Shown: positions 34,591 to 47,379 of the stretch, piece after piece
How positions within the stretch are numbered: the stretch's first letter is position 1
How the letters are laid out: each line of letters starts with the position of its first letter
NCBI GenBank assembly: GCA_028023455.1
Contig: JAQFVV010012400.1
Coordinates: forward strand, 17,971,490 to 18,035,489
From: Epiperipatus broadwayi
Lineage: Eukaryota; Onychophora; Udeonychophora; Euonychophora; Peripatidae
Length of the DNA: 64,000 nucleotides
Direction of reading: 5' to 3'
Notes under the pieces: model-generated
The model's input: only the letters and a program-made list of their open reading frames with translations
What the model was told of the DNA's origin: nothing
Database searches by the model: none
Translations under genes and position numbers: made by a program

Positions 34591-34688
34591 GGCAGCAGGA
34601 TAATACGGTAGCGGCAGAGGCCGCTGAAGAGTGGTGGATTTACTGCTACATCATTTTAAGTTTCAAGCAAAATGAAATATGTTTATAA
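34591..34688 (+). CDS. Candidate isolated coding exon (hypothetical)
   Basis: A classic 3' splice-acceptor context (CTTTTAGACCTTTCTTCATTTCAG) precedes a locally G+C-rich segment. The segment is open in one frame from 34593 for 31 codons, containing QQDNTVAAEAAEEWWIYCYI, and ends with TAA at 34686. Codon third positions are more G/C-rich than anywhere around it. I do not recognise the protein. No upstream exon or start codon was identified, and a 31-codon frame is easily produced by chance, so this is offered only as a possible terminal exon of an otherwise unseen host gene or a fossil transposon segment. Confidence 0.2.
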
Positions 34689-34699
34689 TACCTCTCTCT

Positions 34700-36430
34700 A
34701 AAAGTAGCTAATCTCCTCTCAATAATAGTGGCTAATCTCCCCTGTGATTCAAAATTCAGTCATTTTATACTTTTTCTTTTATCAGTTGTTTTTGAAGATG
34801 CAATTGTAAGATAACGTCCAAAAATAAATTCAAATCTATTTCCAGATTAGAAATAGATTTGACAACATGTTTTTAACACAAGTAAATCTTTAATCTACTT
34901 AATCCCATTTATTTTAAGTAAAACTTTAATTAAAAAAATACCTTCCCCAGATTAAAACAATAGTGCTTCCAACCCCTAATTATTTTTAGACAATTAACAA
35001 CACTTGCATCTTCCATATTGGATTTTATAAAAAATATACAGTTTAATAGAAAAACAAGCAATTTAAAAAGAAAAAGCTAAAAATGACATATAATAAATAT
35101 TTAAAAACATCAATATTTTGTTAGTAAGTTTTGCTCCTATGTATATATTTGAGCCGCATCTATAATACTTTGATAAAAAAACTAATAATTAATAAAAAGA
35201 ATTAATAATAATTTTAAAACATGTTATTGAAACATTAAATTTTATAATTTAGGCGCGCATCTCAAACATATACATAAAAATATATACACGACAAAAAGGA
35301 GCGGGATGGGAAATAGGGGTTTGAACATGGGTTAGTAGGTAGAAACATGAAGCACAATCTTAAGCTAAGATTGACTGCTTCAATATATATATATATAAAC
35401 ACACATATATATAATTAAAAAAATGAGAAGATAGAAACAATAATTAGAGTAAAAAAAATTCAAGTTGAATTCGATGGCATTTGTTATATATATATCAAAA
35501 CAGATAAGGAAAAAACTGTCTTTTCTTAGAATTATATGCATAAAAAAAATTGCTTCGAAACAAGATTTTAAATAACATTTAATTAAAGAGATGATTAAAA
35601 AAAATCATTTGTATGTATAAGGAAAACATTGAAAAACTGTATAATTTAATAATGATAAAAAATGAAACATTTATCTTGAATTTTAATTAGTAGCTTATCT
35701 TTATAGCGAATATTTTATATAAAAAAATAATAAAAACATTGAAATCATACAACTTATTTGAGGTAAACTTATTAAAAATATTATAAGCAAACTTCATTAA
35801 TAAATTTTTGACTTTGCTTGAAAGGAAGTTAAATGATTATTTTTCTACTTGAATGCTTTTATATTACAATTATATTTTGTTATATTCGATAATGTGGGGA
35901 ATCTTGTTTTGTGTTTCTGCCAAAGTGAACTTGACACAATAAAACAAAAATTAGATCTTTTAAAATAAAATAAAAAAACAAAACATAAAATGTATTAAAA
36001 GCAAATAATGGTTAACTACTGTAAAGTTATATTTGATTAATTATTTTTGAAGCATTTATATTTTTCAAGGGGATGTTATTATAGTATTTTTATTATGATG
36101 AAGTATTGTGGTATAAATAATCATTGCTTGGATAATCATGTGATACAAAACGTGCATATGTAAAATTGAGCATAAGAGAAACAGATGGTTTTACTTTTTT
36201 ATCTGCAATCAATCCATGAGTCTTTAGCTATCAGTCCAGCAGAGATCTAGAAAGATTTATTGTATTGACTTTGTCAAATATCTGAATAGGTTTTAATAAA
36301 ATTATTTGTAAATATATATTTTTCCTTCAAAAAATAATCATATGAATGTGTATTAAGTCACTCTATTTATAGTAGGTTTGTTGAAGTGTCACTAAATTTG
36401 TTTAGACTGCTTTTTTTTTCATAATGTGAA
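34700..36430. other. A+T-rich DNA, no recognised feature
   Basis: Includes a short near-duplication (GTAGCTAATCTCCTCTCAAT / GTGGCTAATCTCCCCTGT) at 34705-34743 and TATA microsatellites near 35382. No genes seen. Confidence 0.5.
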
Positions 36431-36439
36431 TATATGTTT

Positions 36440-36655
36440 GTTTATATTTTATGTGATCTAACAAGGTGTTATGATAAAAGACACTATGATCAAAAATTTC
36501 CCAATCATCGGGGTATATGGATATATAATAAAAGAGCAATATATAGAGTACAAGGGCCACAGAGAATACAAAGAATTAGATATAAAAATACGTGCAAGTA
36601 CAATAAACATCATTTATTGAATTAAAAGCCTAAGATGTAGCTAGGCTGGACATAC
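36440..36655 (+). pseudogene. RTE-like LINE C-terminal fragment, 5' half of an interrupted copy
   Basis: GIWIYNKRAIYRVQGPQRIQ (near 36510-36570) corresponds to ETWTLTRRAIxRLQTTQKSM of the 30-kb copy, and LRCSxAGHT (near 36630-36655) corresponds to LKWSWAGHI. The homology stops exactly where the transposon-like repeat begins at 36656 and resumes near 37752. Confidence 0.6.
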
Positions 36656-37750
36656 CATGTTTCCCTGAAAATAAGACCTAACCAGAAAACAAACCCTAAC
36701 ATGATACTCATAATATAAGCCCTACCCCAACTATAAGCTCTAATTAATATTGTCAGCTAGATAGATGGCTGCATTGAAACAACATGATGAATTTTATTGA
36801 ATTATAAAGTAAAGAATTATAAATAAACAATATTATTGACATTAATGCTTTAAATAAATTGTAGCATAAATTATATGATACTTATATATTTTCCCTTTGA
36901 AAATTTTTTACAAATATAATTTTAACTGTTAGAGAAACAATTTCCTTTCCACCAAATCTTGGACTTAAGGCAACTAATTTATTGATTTTATGAACAATTT
37001 AATAAAATTTTAAAATTTTATCTACCTCAAACAACCAATATATCTGACAAATTGTAATTTCATTTATGTATTTTTAGGTACTTATTTTACTTATATTTAA
37101 TACTTTGATTTACAATGCTTGATTTAGTTTGAGTTTCATCATGATAGATTTTTAAATATTCAATATAATAAAAAAATCAGTTTGATTTTTTAAATCTTTT
37201 TTTCTTTCTAAAAGACTTTAAATAACAAAAGATTTTAATAATCAAAGTTTAACTTAAGTTAAATCAGCAATCTTTCTCCTAAAAAAATGTTTTTAAAAAA
37301 GATAACTTATACATTTGTAATGGATAGATGGGATAGTGTCACATATGAACCATAATTCACCATGCCATGTGTTGTAATGGACATACTTAATTTGCTTGTG
37401 TGAAGTACAGAACCATTTTCTGAATTTTTGTGCCTGTATTTTTTTGTTGCTTTTGCATGAACAAACCATTTTTGTTATCATTCCTGTCTCATGAAATTTC
37501 AGTTAACACTTGATTTAATGGTAAATTTAAATGGAATAATATTCTGATTCCCAGATAAAATGAGCTGCAAAAAGCAAGATATATTCTGTTGAATACAAGA
37601 GAAAAATTGTGGAGGGCTCATGGGGTAAGAATTTCACAGCTTTTTGTAAAGAGAAGTACTTGAGTAATGAGTAAATGTATATTTTCATACTTGAATACAT
37701 GTATATTTTTGTGCTTGGAAAAATAAAACATTGCCTGAAAATTTTTTAAA
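36656..37750 (+). mobile_element. DNA transposon (deletion derivative) inserted in a LINE, about 1.1 kb
   Basis: Starts CATGTTTCCCTGAAAATAAG ACC with further AATATAAGCCCTACCCC blocks, a signature I recall from widespread animal DNA-transposon repeats. It ends with AAAATAAAACATTGCCTGAAAA. A short reading frame at 37564-37674 encodes an HTH-like start, listed separately. The insertion separates LINE residues AGH(T) from (A)RRxxDN, which defines both boundaries to within a few bases. The superfamily is not certain; a pogo/CENP-B-type HTH is suggested. Confidence 0.6.
37564..37674 (+). pseudogene. Transposase N-terminal HTH remnant
   Basis: Thirty-six codons reading KSKIYSVEYKRKIVEGSWGK then NFTAFCKEKYLSNE and a stop. 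The pattern YSVEYKRKIVE...N..AFCKEK is the first helix-turn-helix of many pogo/Tigger-like and related transposases. An ATG at 37560 is out of frame by one base, consistent with a small indel. The frame is truncated about 75 bp before the end of the transposon, so an internal deletion removed the rest of the gene. Confidence 0.5.
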
Positions 37751-37751
37751 A

Positions 37752-37915
37752 AAGACAATGATCAGATAATAAAAGTTCTACACTGAATTCCAATAAAACC
37801 TAGATAAAAGTTTGTTAAAATGATATTGAGAAGAGAAACTGGATTGTAAGTACAGAAATGAACTTGAACAGATCTTCATTCTATATTGTTATAGATAGCA
37901 CATCTATCTGCTCTA
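37752..37915 (+). pseudogene. RTE-like LINE 3' end, second half of the interrupted copy
   Basis: RQxSDNKSSTLNSNKT (near 37757-37803) aligns with ARRDDNxxTxAILNxIPRD of the family, and CAGATCTTCATTCTATATTG matches the family 3' region (GAGATCTTCATTCTATAGTG at 11.3 kb). It continues the copy begun at 36440. Confidence 0.5.
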
Positions 37916-37919
37916 TGAT

Positions 37920-39210
37920 ATGAGATTTAAATCTGGAATATTCTTGAATTTTTTTTAGATTATAAACAGCACTATATTTTATTTTTAGATAGCCAGTTTA
38001 TAATTTGTCATTTAGAAGTTGTTGAGTCATAGGGAAAGTATTGTGCTTTTTTCTTCACTGTTACCCTAAGCTATTGTGGAGTTTTTTTGTTTTACTTTTT
38101 ACTTATTTCAAAACCTTCAAATAAAACCATTAATAATCACTAATATATTTTTAGATTACACATATGAATAAAGTTATTTATAAAGGCTAAATATCAACCA
38201 CCATTGTGAAGCATTTTATGTTGAAACACTGCTCTTCAGTTGGCATAGATTTCTTACTTTTACACATATCTTCACCATTTGTTCAATATTTGTCAATATC
38301 AAATTATTACAATTTGATATACAAATATCAATTCCTGCACTTACATATTTGATACCATCTATTTTTGGTAAATACATGAATGATTGTGACTAATATAATG
38401 CCATATATGTACCAAAGATATAGCACAGTGACTTGTTGTTATTAATTAGTTAATTTAGAAATTTTGTGACCTTGCTTTACATATATATATATAATAATAA
38501 TAAATATTAGCCAATTAGCAATAATATTACTACAAGTGTTTCATGTTTTAAGGGCAAGGCAAGTTTAGATAAAGAACGTATCCAATAAAATTTTGAAATA
38601 TATATATATTTACAACAGATGTTTGATATAAAAATTGTCTGCTTGCTGTAGCCAAAAAATATTGAATTTAAGTCTACTCCGGTATATATTTGTTTTACAC
38701 AAAGTGAGAGATTATTTTTTAAAGTCAAGTAAATAAAAAAAAGTTATTTACTATCCTCCTACATTATTATCAGTCTTTTTCATTATATACAGCCCTTCCT
38801 ATATTTATTTCTACCACATTTTTAAAAAAAATATAATACAATTAAAAAACGATTTTTAAAAAATAAATAAATAAAAGTACATTAAGAAATGTTTAAATCT
38901 ATTTATAAATTGCCGTCATTATTATTTTTAACTATTTATATCAGTCCAGTATAGCATGATAATATCTCCAATCAATAACTTAATTTCTCTCCTTCGGCGA
39001 ATGTTCTTATCTCACTCAATCATCTCATATACGATCTCTTTCTAGGTTTCGTAATCTCCTGAAATTCTTTTTAAGACTTCAGTAGTTTATCTTTTAGTAA
39101 TATGTTCAGTTCTTAATTTTTTCAATGTCTTTTACACGTATATATTTTTTGATCGTTGCTTATTGCAATAAATGAATAATATTAAAATTTATGATTTAGT
39201 AAAACTATAT
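37920..39210. other. A+T-rich DNA, no supported gene
   Basis: TATATA microsatellites near 38480 and 38600. The frame at 38507-38728 shows no domain. Confidence 0.5.
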
Positions 39211-39213
39211 ATT

Positions 39214-39333
39214 TATAATCCACTATTTTTTTTTTCATGTCAAATCCGTTGACCGGGAAGCGAACCCGGGCCAGCTGCTTGGAAGGCAACTATGCTAACC
39301 ACTAGGCTACCGACGCTTGACTATAATCTACTA
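39214..39333 (-). mobile_element. Ultra-short tRNA-derived SINE, copy 4, with TSD
   Basis: On the minus strand: GTCAAGCGTCGGTAGCCTAG, TGGTTAGCATAGTTGCCTTC, CAAGCAGCTGGCCCGGGTTC and GCTTCCCGGTCAACGGATTT, then GACATG and an A-run. Anticodon loop CTTCCAA (TCC, glycine-like, with U33 present). Direct repeats TATAATCCACTA (39214-39225) and TATAATCTACTA (39322-39333) match at 11 of 12. The box A and box B are nearly canonical. Confidence 0.88.
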
Positions 39334-39339
39334 AATTGT

Positions 39340-40680
39340 TAATCCTTTTATTAAAAAGTCAAAAGGAAAGGTGAACCATGGATCACCTTCATTGGCATTA
39401 AACAATTTTGTTCCTAAATCATTTACCGTATAAAAGTAGTTTGATTCCAATTATTTTATTGCTAACGTGATTATTTTAGTTATTTATTATTCAGCCAAGG
39501 CTACCATTATGGAAGAGTAGCTAAAGAATCATTACCGCTATCAATAAAATTTCATTTTTCTTTGTATTTGAATCTTAGATCAATTGGTTATGGTGGATTA
39601 ATCAATTATCTTAGAGACTGTAAAAATCTCCGACTGTTACAAAGATCAAATCTGGCAAAGATTTAATCAAGTGCTTTTTTTTTTCAAATCAATTGAAAAA
39701 TGAAAATGTATGCATTAAAAATAAGCAGCTACTGATAGCCATTCTAACTCCAAAAAAGAGAAAGAGCGAAAGAGAGAAAAATACTCTAGGAATGAGTTTT
39801 GCGATCGCTGTACAAACAAATGTGTGAGCCACAGATACATCCACATATAGAACATGCTGATTCATTTTTCTGTTTACTTGATATTTTTACATGTTGTCTT
39901 TTAATTTTTTTTTCAGCAGAAAACTTTTCTTTCTAAAATATTTCCAACACTAAGTCTAATTGTAGCTTTCCAATGCATTCTATTCTCTGCCATATATCTC
40001 TGAAAATCATCCTTATAATATAGATAGTATCTACCTCACCTGTGAAAACCATGCTTAGATTCATCATAGAGTCTTCCAATTCAACAAAGATGATATTTTG
40101 CAATAATAAATTCTATAATATCACATTTATCAAATTATTGATTGGTTTTATAATCTTATTATTAAAATTTATAAAATTTTAAGAACCATTCATAAATGGA
40201 ATTTTGTTAATGCCTTTATATTGTGCTAATAGTGTGTGTGTCTCATTTCTACACAATAATAATTATATATAAATTTAAGTAGAGAAGAAGGTGAGTTCCC
40301 ATTTTTTTCTCATAGTTCTGGCTTGTGTTCTTGAATTGAGAGCTCCACATTCAGTCATTATTACATCTGATTGGTTATCACATAAGCATTTTTAAGGTGC
40401 TTCTGTCTAAGGTTTTAGCTTTTCACCTTATTATTATATTATCTGCTAGCACTTAATAAATTTAATATATTTACATTTGTTACTACTTTTTCATTAGATT
40501 TGAAAATTGCTTCGTTGTAAATTGAAAGATTTCGCATTGTTTATTTATATATAATATTTAGTGAATTAGATGTAAAGGTATTTTAAGCTTTAGTTCGGAA
40601 TGCTTAAGTCTGACTTATTTATAAATTAAATAAATAAAAAAAATAACAGCTCCTATATATACTGTATATAACATAGTTAG
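39340..40680. other. A+T-rich DNA, no recognised feature
   Basis: No transposon ends or meaningful frames recognised. Confidence 0.5.
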
Positions 40681-40689
40681 TTGCAGTAG

Positions 40690-42300
40690 ATATTTTGTTA
40701 TGCTGAAACATTCTTTCACTTTTTTTTTAAGAACATCAGGAGTCTGTATTTTACCTTAATATATTTGTTCCCCTTTCTACTTATAAAGCTATCAAAATAT
40801 TTAAATTTGATTACATTTCCAAAGTGATAACCATCCAAGCTAAAAGTTGAGAGCATTTTTTTTTAATCACTGGCTCATAAATAATTTGAGTTTTCAAACA
40901 TTAATTAACAAATCAAAGTTTTTATCTGTTACATTCAAAACATTAAGTACATTTGATAAATTATCTTTTAAACTAATCATCCACATAGTATAAATTTATT
41001 CAGAATTCAAGAAAAAGTTATTGATTTTATTTTTAATCGATTCATATTAAAAATTCTACTATATCTTGCCCTTATTTGATTAAGCTGCCTATGAATAATT
41101 CCAAAGACCATTACCATAAAAATTGAGAATATTGAAGCAAGCACACATCCTTGTTTAACACCAATTTTCATTTCATGTGCCTCAGATTTTCCATCTGTAG
41201 AAATAACACTTCCTGTTATTTCATCATATAGAAATTGTATAATAAGAATAAATTTTGATGGACAACCAACTAATTTCAAAAAGTGCCACAAATCTAACTT
41301 ATTAACTGAATCAAATGCCTTAATCAAATCAATAAAAACAACATATTGGTCACCCCTTTCTTTCAGATACTTTTCTTGCAATTGCCTGACACAAAAATCA
41401 TATCTATAGTGCTTCTTGATTTCCTAAAATCACATTGATTCTCTGGTTTCATCTATAACTGGAAACAATTCATCCAACAAAATTCTTGAAAGTATTTTTG
41501 CTGTAATAAATAATAATAATATTCCATGATAATTACTAAAATCTTATATTTTTCTTTTATTTTTTAAAAGATGGATCAATAAAAGCATCTTTAAGATCAG
41601 ATGGTACAACTTTATGGGTCCCAATATTCCTAAAAGTTCCAATATTTTTGAGCTAACCTATCACCAGCATATTTTAAAAATTTCTTCAGGTATTTCATCA
41701 GAACCTGCAGTCTTTTAATATTAATGATTACAAAGAGCTGTTTTGACTTCATTAAACTGGATATCTTTGTCCAAATCTAAATGAATAGATAAAATGGATT
41801 TATCATTAAAAGTCATCATCTAATCAAAATACTCTTTTCATCTCAATCAAAATATCATTGTCATCACATAAGAGAGTGCCATTGTTGGATTTAATAGAAT
41901 TGTGATACCATTTCTCAGATCCATATGCTGCTTTCAATGCATGAAAAAAAAATTTAGAATGACCATAATCAGCAAATCTCTGTATCTTCTTTGCAATTTT
42001 AAGCCACAATCATTTTAAGCCTTCTTGTCAGTCATTAAACTTTTGACTTTCGATCTCTATACTATGAAGTATCACATCTAATCTCTTATTCTGCCAAGCA
42101 AAAAATCCCACACTCTTTTCATTTTAATAAAATCATTAATAAGATCATTGTCAAAAATCTACTTATGATTCTTCTTTTTAGTGAATCCAAAAATAGACTT
42201 ATTTACATCCATTATAAACTTCTTATGAGAATTCCATGCTTCATTAATATGATGATCCTGAAGGTCCAAACTAGCAATTTTAGCATTTCATAGCTGTTGA
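40690..42300 (-). pseudogene. Decayed second-family LINE (non-LTR RT), minus strand
   Basis: Reading the minus strand: FADYGHSKFFFHALKAAYGS and SNNGTLLCDDNDILIE (41830-41990) lie before the RT; VPSDLKDAFI (near 41600) and ENQCDFRKSRSTIDMIF (near 41395-41440) are fingers motifs. Then comes an open stretch 41007-41381 with YLKERGDQYVVFIDLIKAFD (motif A), GCPSKFILIIQFLYD and KIGVKQGCVLASIFS (motif B). Traces such as LINVxKLKLF and DGYHFGNVIKFKYF (40790-40920) follow, where the thumb lies. The FADD motif is lost. It is the best-preserved copy of its family here and guided recognition of the 2.6-4.7 kb copy. Inactive. Confidence 0.75.
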
Positions 42301-44630
42301 AATATATTATGCACTAATATTCATACATACACATACTTATTTACATATTTTTTGTAGATAAGTAGAATACCTGTCAATATCTATCAATATTAACTTAATT
42401 ACAAATATATATATATATATATTGTAATGGGCACATACGCTGTTACATTATTTTTAAATTAAACATGAAAAATAAAAGTCGCAAATAAAAACTTCTTTTT
42501 TAAGAATTAAAAATTGAAAGTTAAAATTCTATCTTAAACTCGTATATATATAAAATCGCACAGATGAAAAAAATGACTAAAAGAAAACTTTATTAAGGAA
42601 AAAAAAAAGGTATTTTGAAAACTAAATTTTCAGAAAAAAGAACTTAAAAGATTTAATTAAAGATAAAAATATATCTTCAAGAATGTATATAAATTAATTA
42701 ATGCTATTGTAAAATGGAAATGATTATTTTAATTAGTCCAAGTAAGCTAGCCCTTGGGCATTTCAAAATATATAAGTAATGGTCAGATAGGAGGGGAAAA
42801 ACAATAGGAACAGAATGGCCAATGAAAGAAATCCATCAGGGAAATGGACCTCAATGAAAAGACCATCACCATTGTCATGACATAATGTTGAGTTAATCTG
42901 CAAAATTAATATAAAAAGAAAAAGTTTGGAAATAAATTTTAGTGAGTGAAGAAAGAGCTGGGAGAGAAGATAGAGATGTGACAGTGTGCTATATGTGTTG
43001 CAGGAGAAGGGATTGAAAAGACGCACTCTTCAATCCCTTCAGTTTTGCTTGAAAAAAAAAGAAGGAAAGAGAAATGACCAATCGTTTTCTTATACTATGG
43101 ACCATAGGACATCGGGGGAATTAACGCTGGATCCCAAACTGCAAGCAACTGATAAAGATGAACGTTTTTAAACCGTAAGAACTTTATGAACTCTAATAAG
43201 CTTTAACTATAATTCTAAAACTCCAGTATATGAAAAGAATAAGAACTTTAAATTCTAAAACTTGTTCCCTATTTTATAGAAATAGAATCCTATCTGACCA
43301 ACTTAATTTATTAATAAGTAATTTTATTTGATGTATTTCTTTTTTAAAATCATTTCCATTTATTTATTTATTTTTTGTTCTTTTAAAATTTTATTATGAT
43401 TTTTTTTTTTTGTATAAACAACTTTTTATAAATGTTAAATTTAAGTCGGGCATGAATGGTTGCATAGATTCGCAAAGTTTTGTTAGCTTAAGGGAAGGTA
43501 ATCTTAGGTTATTTGTTCATAGTTAAATTGGGTCAATGGATTGGATATATTGGTGTAATTAGTAGATGTAGTATGAGATTTTCCACGTGCAGGATCGCAT
43601 ATTATGCTGCACACCCCCTTTTTGCCTATGGAATGGGATGGTAAGATGGAAAACGCAGTCCCTTCCTATGGAGTTTTTTTTTTATTGCTCTTCCTGTCTT
43701 GATGAGAGTCGATGTCTTCTAACCATGCTGTTCAGATGTACATTCCTGACAGTATGATCTTTGTGCTGTCATATTCATGCTGCATTGAATACATCAATAT
43801 ATCAGATGGATTGACGTTAGTTTAACTGCGAACTTGTGGCCTAAGGTTAAATCAGGGATAGAATTTTTTTTTTCAAATGCAATCTATGTAGTCTATTCAT
43901 ACTCGACACTTTAATAAAATATTAAATTCATCTGTGCGAACTTTTAAAATAAAATAAAAACAGTTAAATTGTAAATTAATTTCCAAAGTAAAATAAGTTA
44001 TGTTTTGTAAAAAAAATATTAAAGTTATACTAAAATAATTTTAAATCTTATATATGTTTAAATAAATGTTTGTGTGTGTTATTACTGGCAGTGGCTTCTA
44101 TTATTTTTTTACATTGAAAATATTTTTAGATAAGAATTATATTTTTAAATCTCTGCTACTCCATGAGCTAGTCACATTGGGCTAACAGTCGGTCAAAATA
44201 AATTAAAATAATTTTTTTTTAACTTACGTATCTGCCTACTATATAAATGTTCTAGGTTCAATTGCCTAATGGCGCCCTGTAGTGCAGATACAGTAAGACT
44301 CAAACTCATTGGACTGTTATAATATATATATATACTTTAAATTACATTCATTTGTATATGATAATCTCCATAATACCTTTTAACCATGTGCCATACTGCA
44401 TGTTATAAAATTACCACATATTAACAATCCAATATTACCCAAAAGAAATAATATAAATTTTATTGGATATATATTACTGACAATCTATGAAAAATTGCAT
44501 GAAATGTTCATTTTAAGACAATTTTTTATCAAGTTGGTAAACTAAAGGTTGCAAAACTTACCCATGTCATATTATTGCACAACTGGGAAAAAAACATAGA
44601 CTGTCAAGTTTTGTATATGATATTATTGGG
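42300..44630. other. A+T-rich DNA, no supported gene
   Basis: A somewhat more G+C-rich patch at 42960-43170 has an open frame without recognisable domain. A TATATA tract lies at 42403-42421. Nothing else supported. Confidence 0.45.
43007..43039 (+). repeat. Perfect 11-bp inverted repeat (hairpin)
   Basis: AAGGGATTGAA (43007-43017) and TTCAATCCCTT (43029-43039) with an 11-nt loop. Function unknown; could be a small foldback tip. Confidence 0.7.
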
Positions 44631-44631
44631 T

Positions 44632-44727
44632 AAAAAAATTTAGAGAATATAAATATATATGCCTCCTTGTTGTTTCTTCAAAAAAATTTAGAGAATATAA
44701 ATATATATGCCTCCTTGTTGTTTCTTC
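44632..44727 (+). repeat. Perfect 48-bp tandem duplication
   Basis: Two identical adjacent 48-bp units, each starting AAAAAAATTTAGAGAATATA and ending TTGTTGTTTCTTC. The lack of mismatches implies a recent event. Confidence 0.95.
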
Positions 44728-47305
44728 AGAGCACATTGTTTTTTTATTATTAATAATTACTAAATGTAATGAAATAGATGAAAGCCACAAAGTTCTGAGT
44801 AAGTGAACAATTACAGATGCATTATATAGCTGGAAATATTTTGCATGTTGTTGAAATAATTGTCTAAGAATGATTATGGATTTGTGAGACACAAACAGCC
44901 TCTCAGAAATGAAGTATGGACTAGTTTGAAATATATTTTAGTATTTCTTCTGAATACCTATAACTAATAAAGTGATTTAATTGTGGATTGGTTTGCTTAG
45001 TTTATTAGTGTAGCTTTTGACATTTCATATTATATATATATATATGTAAAAAAGCACTTAAATAGATCACTGTATAGCACAAATGTGTCATACAATCTCA
45101 TAGAGAATTAATGAAGAAGGCAATACTAACGAGGTTTTCCAACTGCAGATAGTAAGGATTTGAAGCGTTTTTGTCATTATTGTTTATCTTTTAACTAAAA
45201 AATAGTTACATATCTCTAAGGACCTCCATGTATTTTTTCTGAGACCTGCTATATAAACTGTTTTATTAATAATTAAATAAATTGATCACTAAAACGGTAT
45301 GTTTAATTGCAAGTATGGCATGGCATGTAAAAATAAATTGCAGGTTTGAAAAAAAATATTCAAATGTTTGATTTATTTTGAGAAGTTTGTAAACATTTTT
45401 TATTGCTAAGTTGTTGTTCCTGTTTATTTAAATGAGCTTGATTGATGGTATTGTTGTCTGCCAGTTTCTATGTTGCCTCAGTTCAGAATTTTTAAGCAGA
45501 AAATGATTAACCCAAGTTCACTGTACTTTAAATATATTATTTAGAAATAAGAATTAGACTTTAAAATGTATATATAACTAGGTTGAATCCATGAATGAGC
45601 AAGAAATCATATATACATATGAATATGTGTTATGGGGGAAATTATATAGTTAAAAGATAAAATTGAAATAGGCTTTCAGGAACACCATATAAAAATCCTG
45701 ACAACTGTAGAGAATGTCTTATAATTAGAAAAAAGGAAATTATCTCAAAGCTGCACAGATGATCCCTACTCTATTTTAATTTAATATACATTATATGTTA
45801 ACACCTTTAGTGTTTCATGGATAATTTTGTAAAGTTGTGAAAATTCACCTTTAATTTTTTTATCCGTTGTCTTTATCTTTGCCCTTTTCTAGAGATGGAA
45901 TAACCATATGTTGTACAACTGATTGTTAGTGAAGATAATGATGAGGTACAAATACTCCATACACACAAAGTGTGTGTGAGAGATAAAAGAATACCTAATT
46001 TGAAGATAAAGTTTCAAATATTAAACTCATCAAAATTTATGATAGAGTGGTAAGGTGGCAAGACAGTACCAATAATGATTGTTTGTCACTGGCTTGATTA
46101 TACTATTATAAGAATTTTTACTGAATAGTCCACTGCTTAGCAAAAGTATCTCCAATGGCCCTTAGTGACAAAGAAGGATTAATCACTAGTTATGTGATGA
46201 CAATCTGGATGAGTTTCCATCTATTTAACCATTAATATTGAATGTCAGATTGAGTTTGCTAATGGTTGGCTATCTAAAAAATAAAAACAAACTTGAATTA
46301 ATCATTTAAGAAATGTTCAAGTTTAATGTATAAACTTTATATTATTACTTCTAAATACTGTTCAAGAGAAACTATCTACAAAAAAAGGTGTTTTTCTTTT
46401 CTGCCCAACAGAAATGTAATCGGAATTTTTTATTTATGATTATCGAACATCGATTCAGGAGTTATTTTAGAAGTTTGAATGCAATAGATGTAATCGCTAT
46501 TTATGATTATATATATATTTTAAAATAATAAGTAAGTAACAAATGGATTATCTCTGAAGATTATATGACATTAAAGCAGCAGAAGTGGTAGAGATGGCCT
46601 GTCACCGGAGATCTATACATCTATAAAAGACTAATATAATTTAATATATATGTACACCGCAAACAAAAATTAGAATTTGTGCAATCATTGTGTGAGTATA
46701 TATATATATTAGCATCAATATATGTTTACGAAATAAAATAAAAATAAATGAGATTCAAAAAGGCATCTGTAAAGATATTTACAGAAAAAAAAAAATGGAT
46801 GAAATTTTGAGATATCTATAAAGAAATGCTTGGCTTTTTTTATTGTGTATTCATCTCTTGCCAAAAAGATTGTTTGATCCCAATTGTTTTGGAGTGAAAG
46901 GAAAGGTAGAGTTTTTTGAATAAACCAGTAGTTTAAACTTTCAATCTACGAACTTCGAAAAGTTGAAATAATTTCATTTAAATCAATAGAAAACCGTATC
47001 TAAGAACACAGAAGACTGAATGGTTATTTTCCAAAAGCAGGTATGTTTTATATGTGTTGATGTATATTTGTAATTAATGGCTTGTTATAAAAAGTCTATG
47101 TAATAAATAAATAAAACGCCATCTGAAAACCAAATAGGAACAATGAAAGAAAAGATATCAATCACCAGATTGGTCATCTACTTAATCAAATCAAATTTTT
47201 CCCCCGATTTTTCTATTCTTGTTTCACCCTTCCTTCTTAAATTTAAAATAGCTGACATTTAGTGACCATTAAGTTGCAATGAGTAGTCAAAAAAATTTTT
47301 TAAAA
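44728..47305. other. A+T-rich DNA, no supported gene
   Basis: TATATA tracts near 45033 and 46700. A weak box A-like string (GCAGAAGTGGTAGAGATGGC) near 46578 may be a SINE remnant. Confidence 0.4.
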
Positions 47306-47309
47306 AAAT

Positions 47310-47378
47310 CTCATTTCACTTATAAGATCTCATGGAGCATATCCTCATTACACTTATAAGATCTTATGTAGCATACCC
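47310..47378 (+). repeat. Imperfect 34-bp tandem duplication
   Basis: Units TCATTTCACTTATAAGATCT... and TCATTACACTTATAAGATCT..., both ending GCATA(T/C)CC, differ at about five positions. Confidence 0.8.
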
Positions 47379-47379
47379 A

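Noticed and set aside
42986-43171. 61-codon frame in a G+C-richer patch
   Set aside because: No domain, no homologous copy in the window, and the hairpin at 43007-43039 lies inside it.
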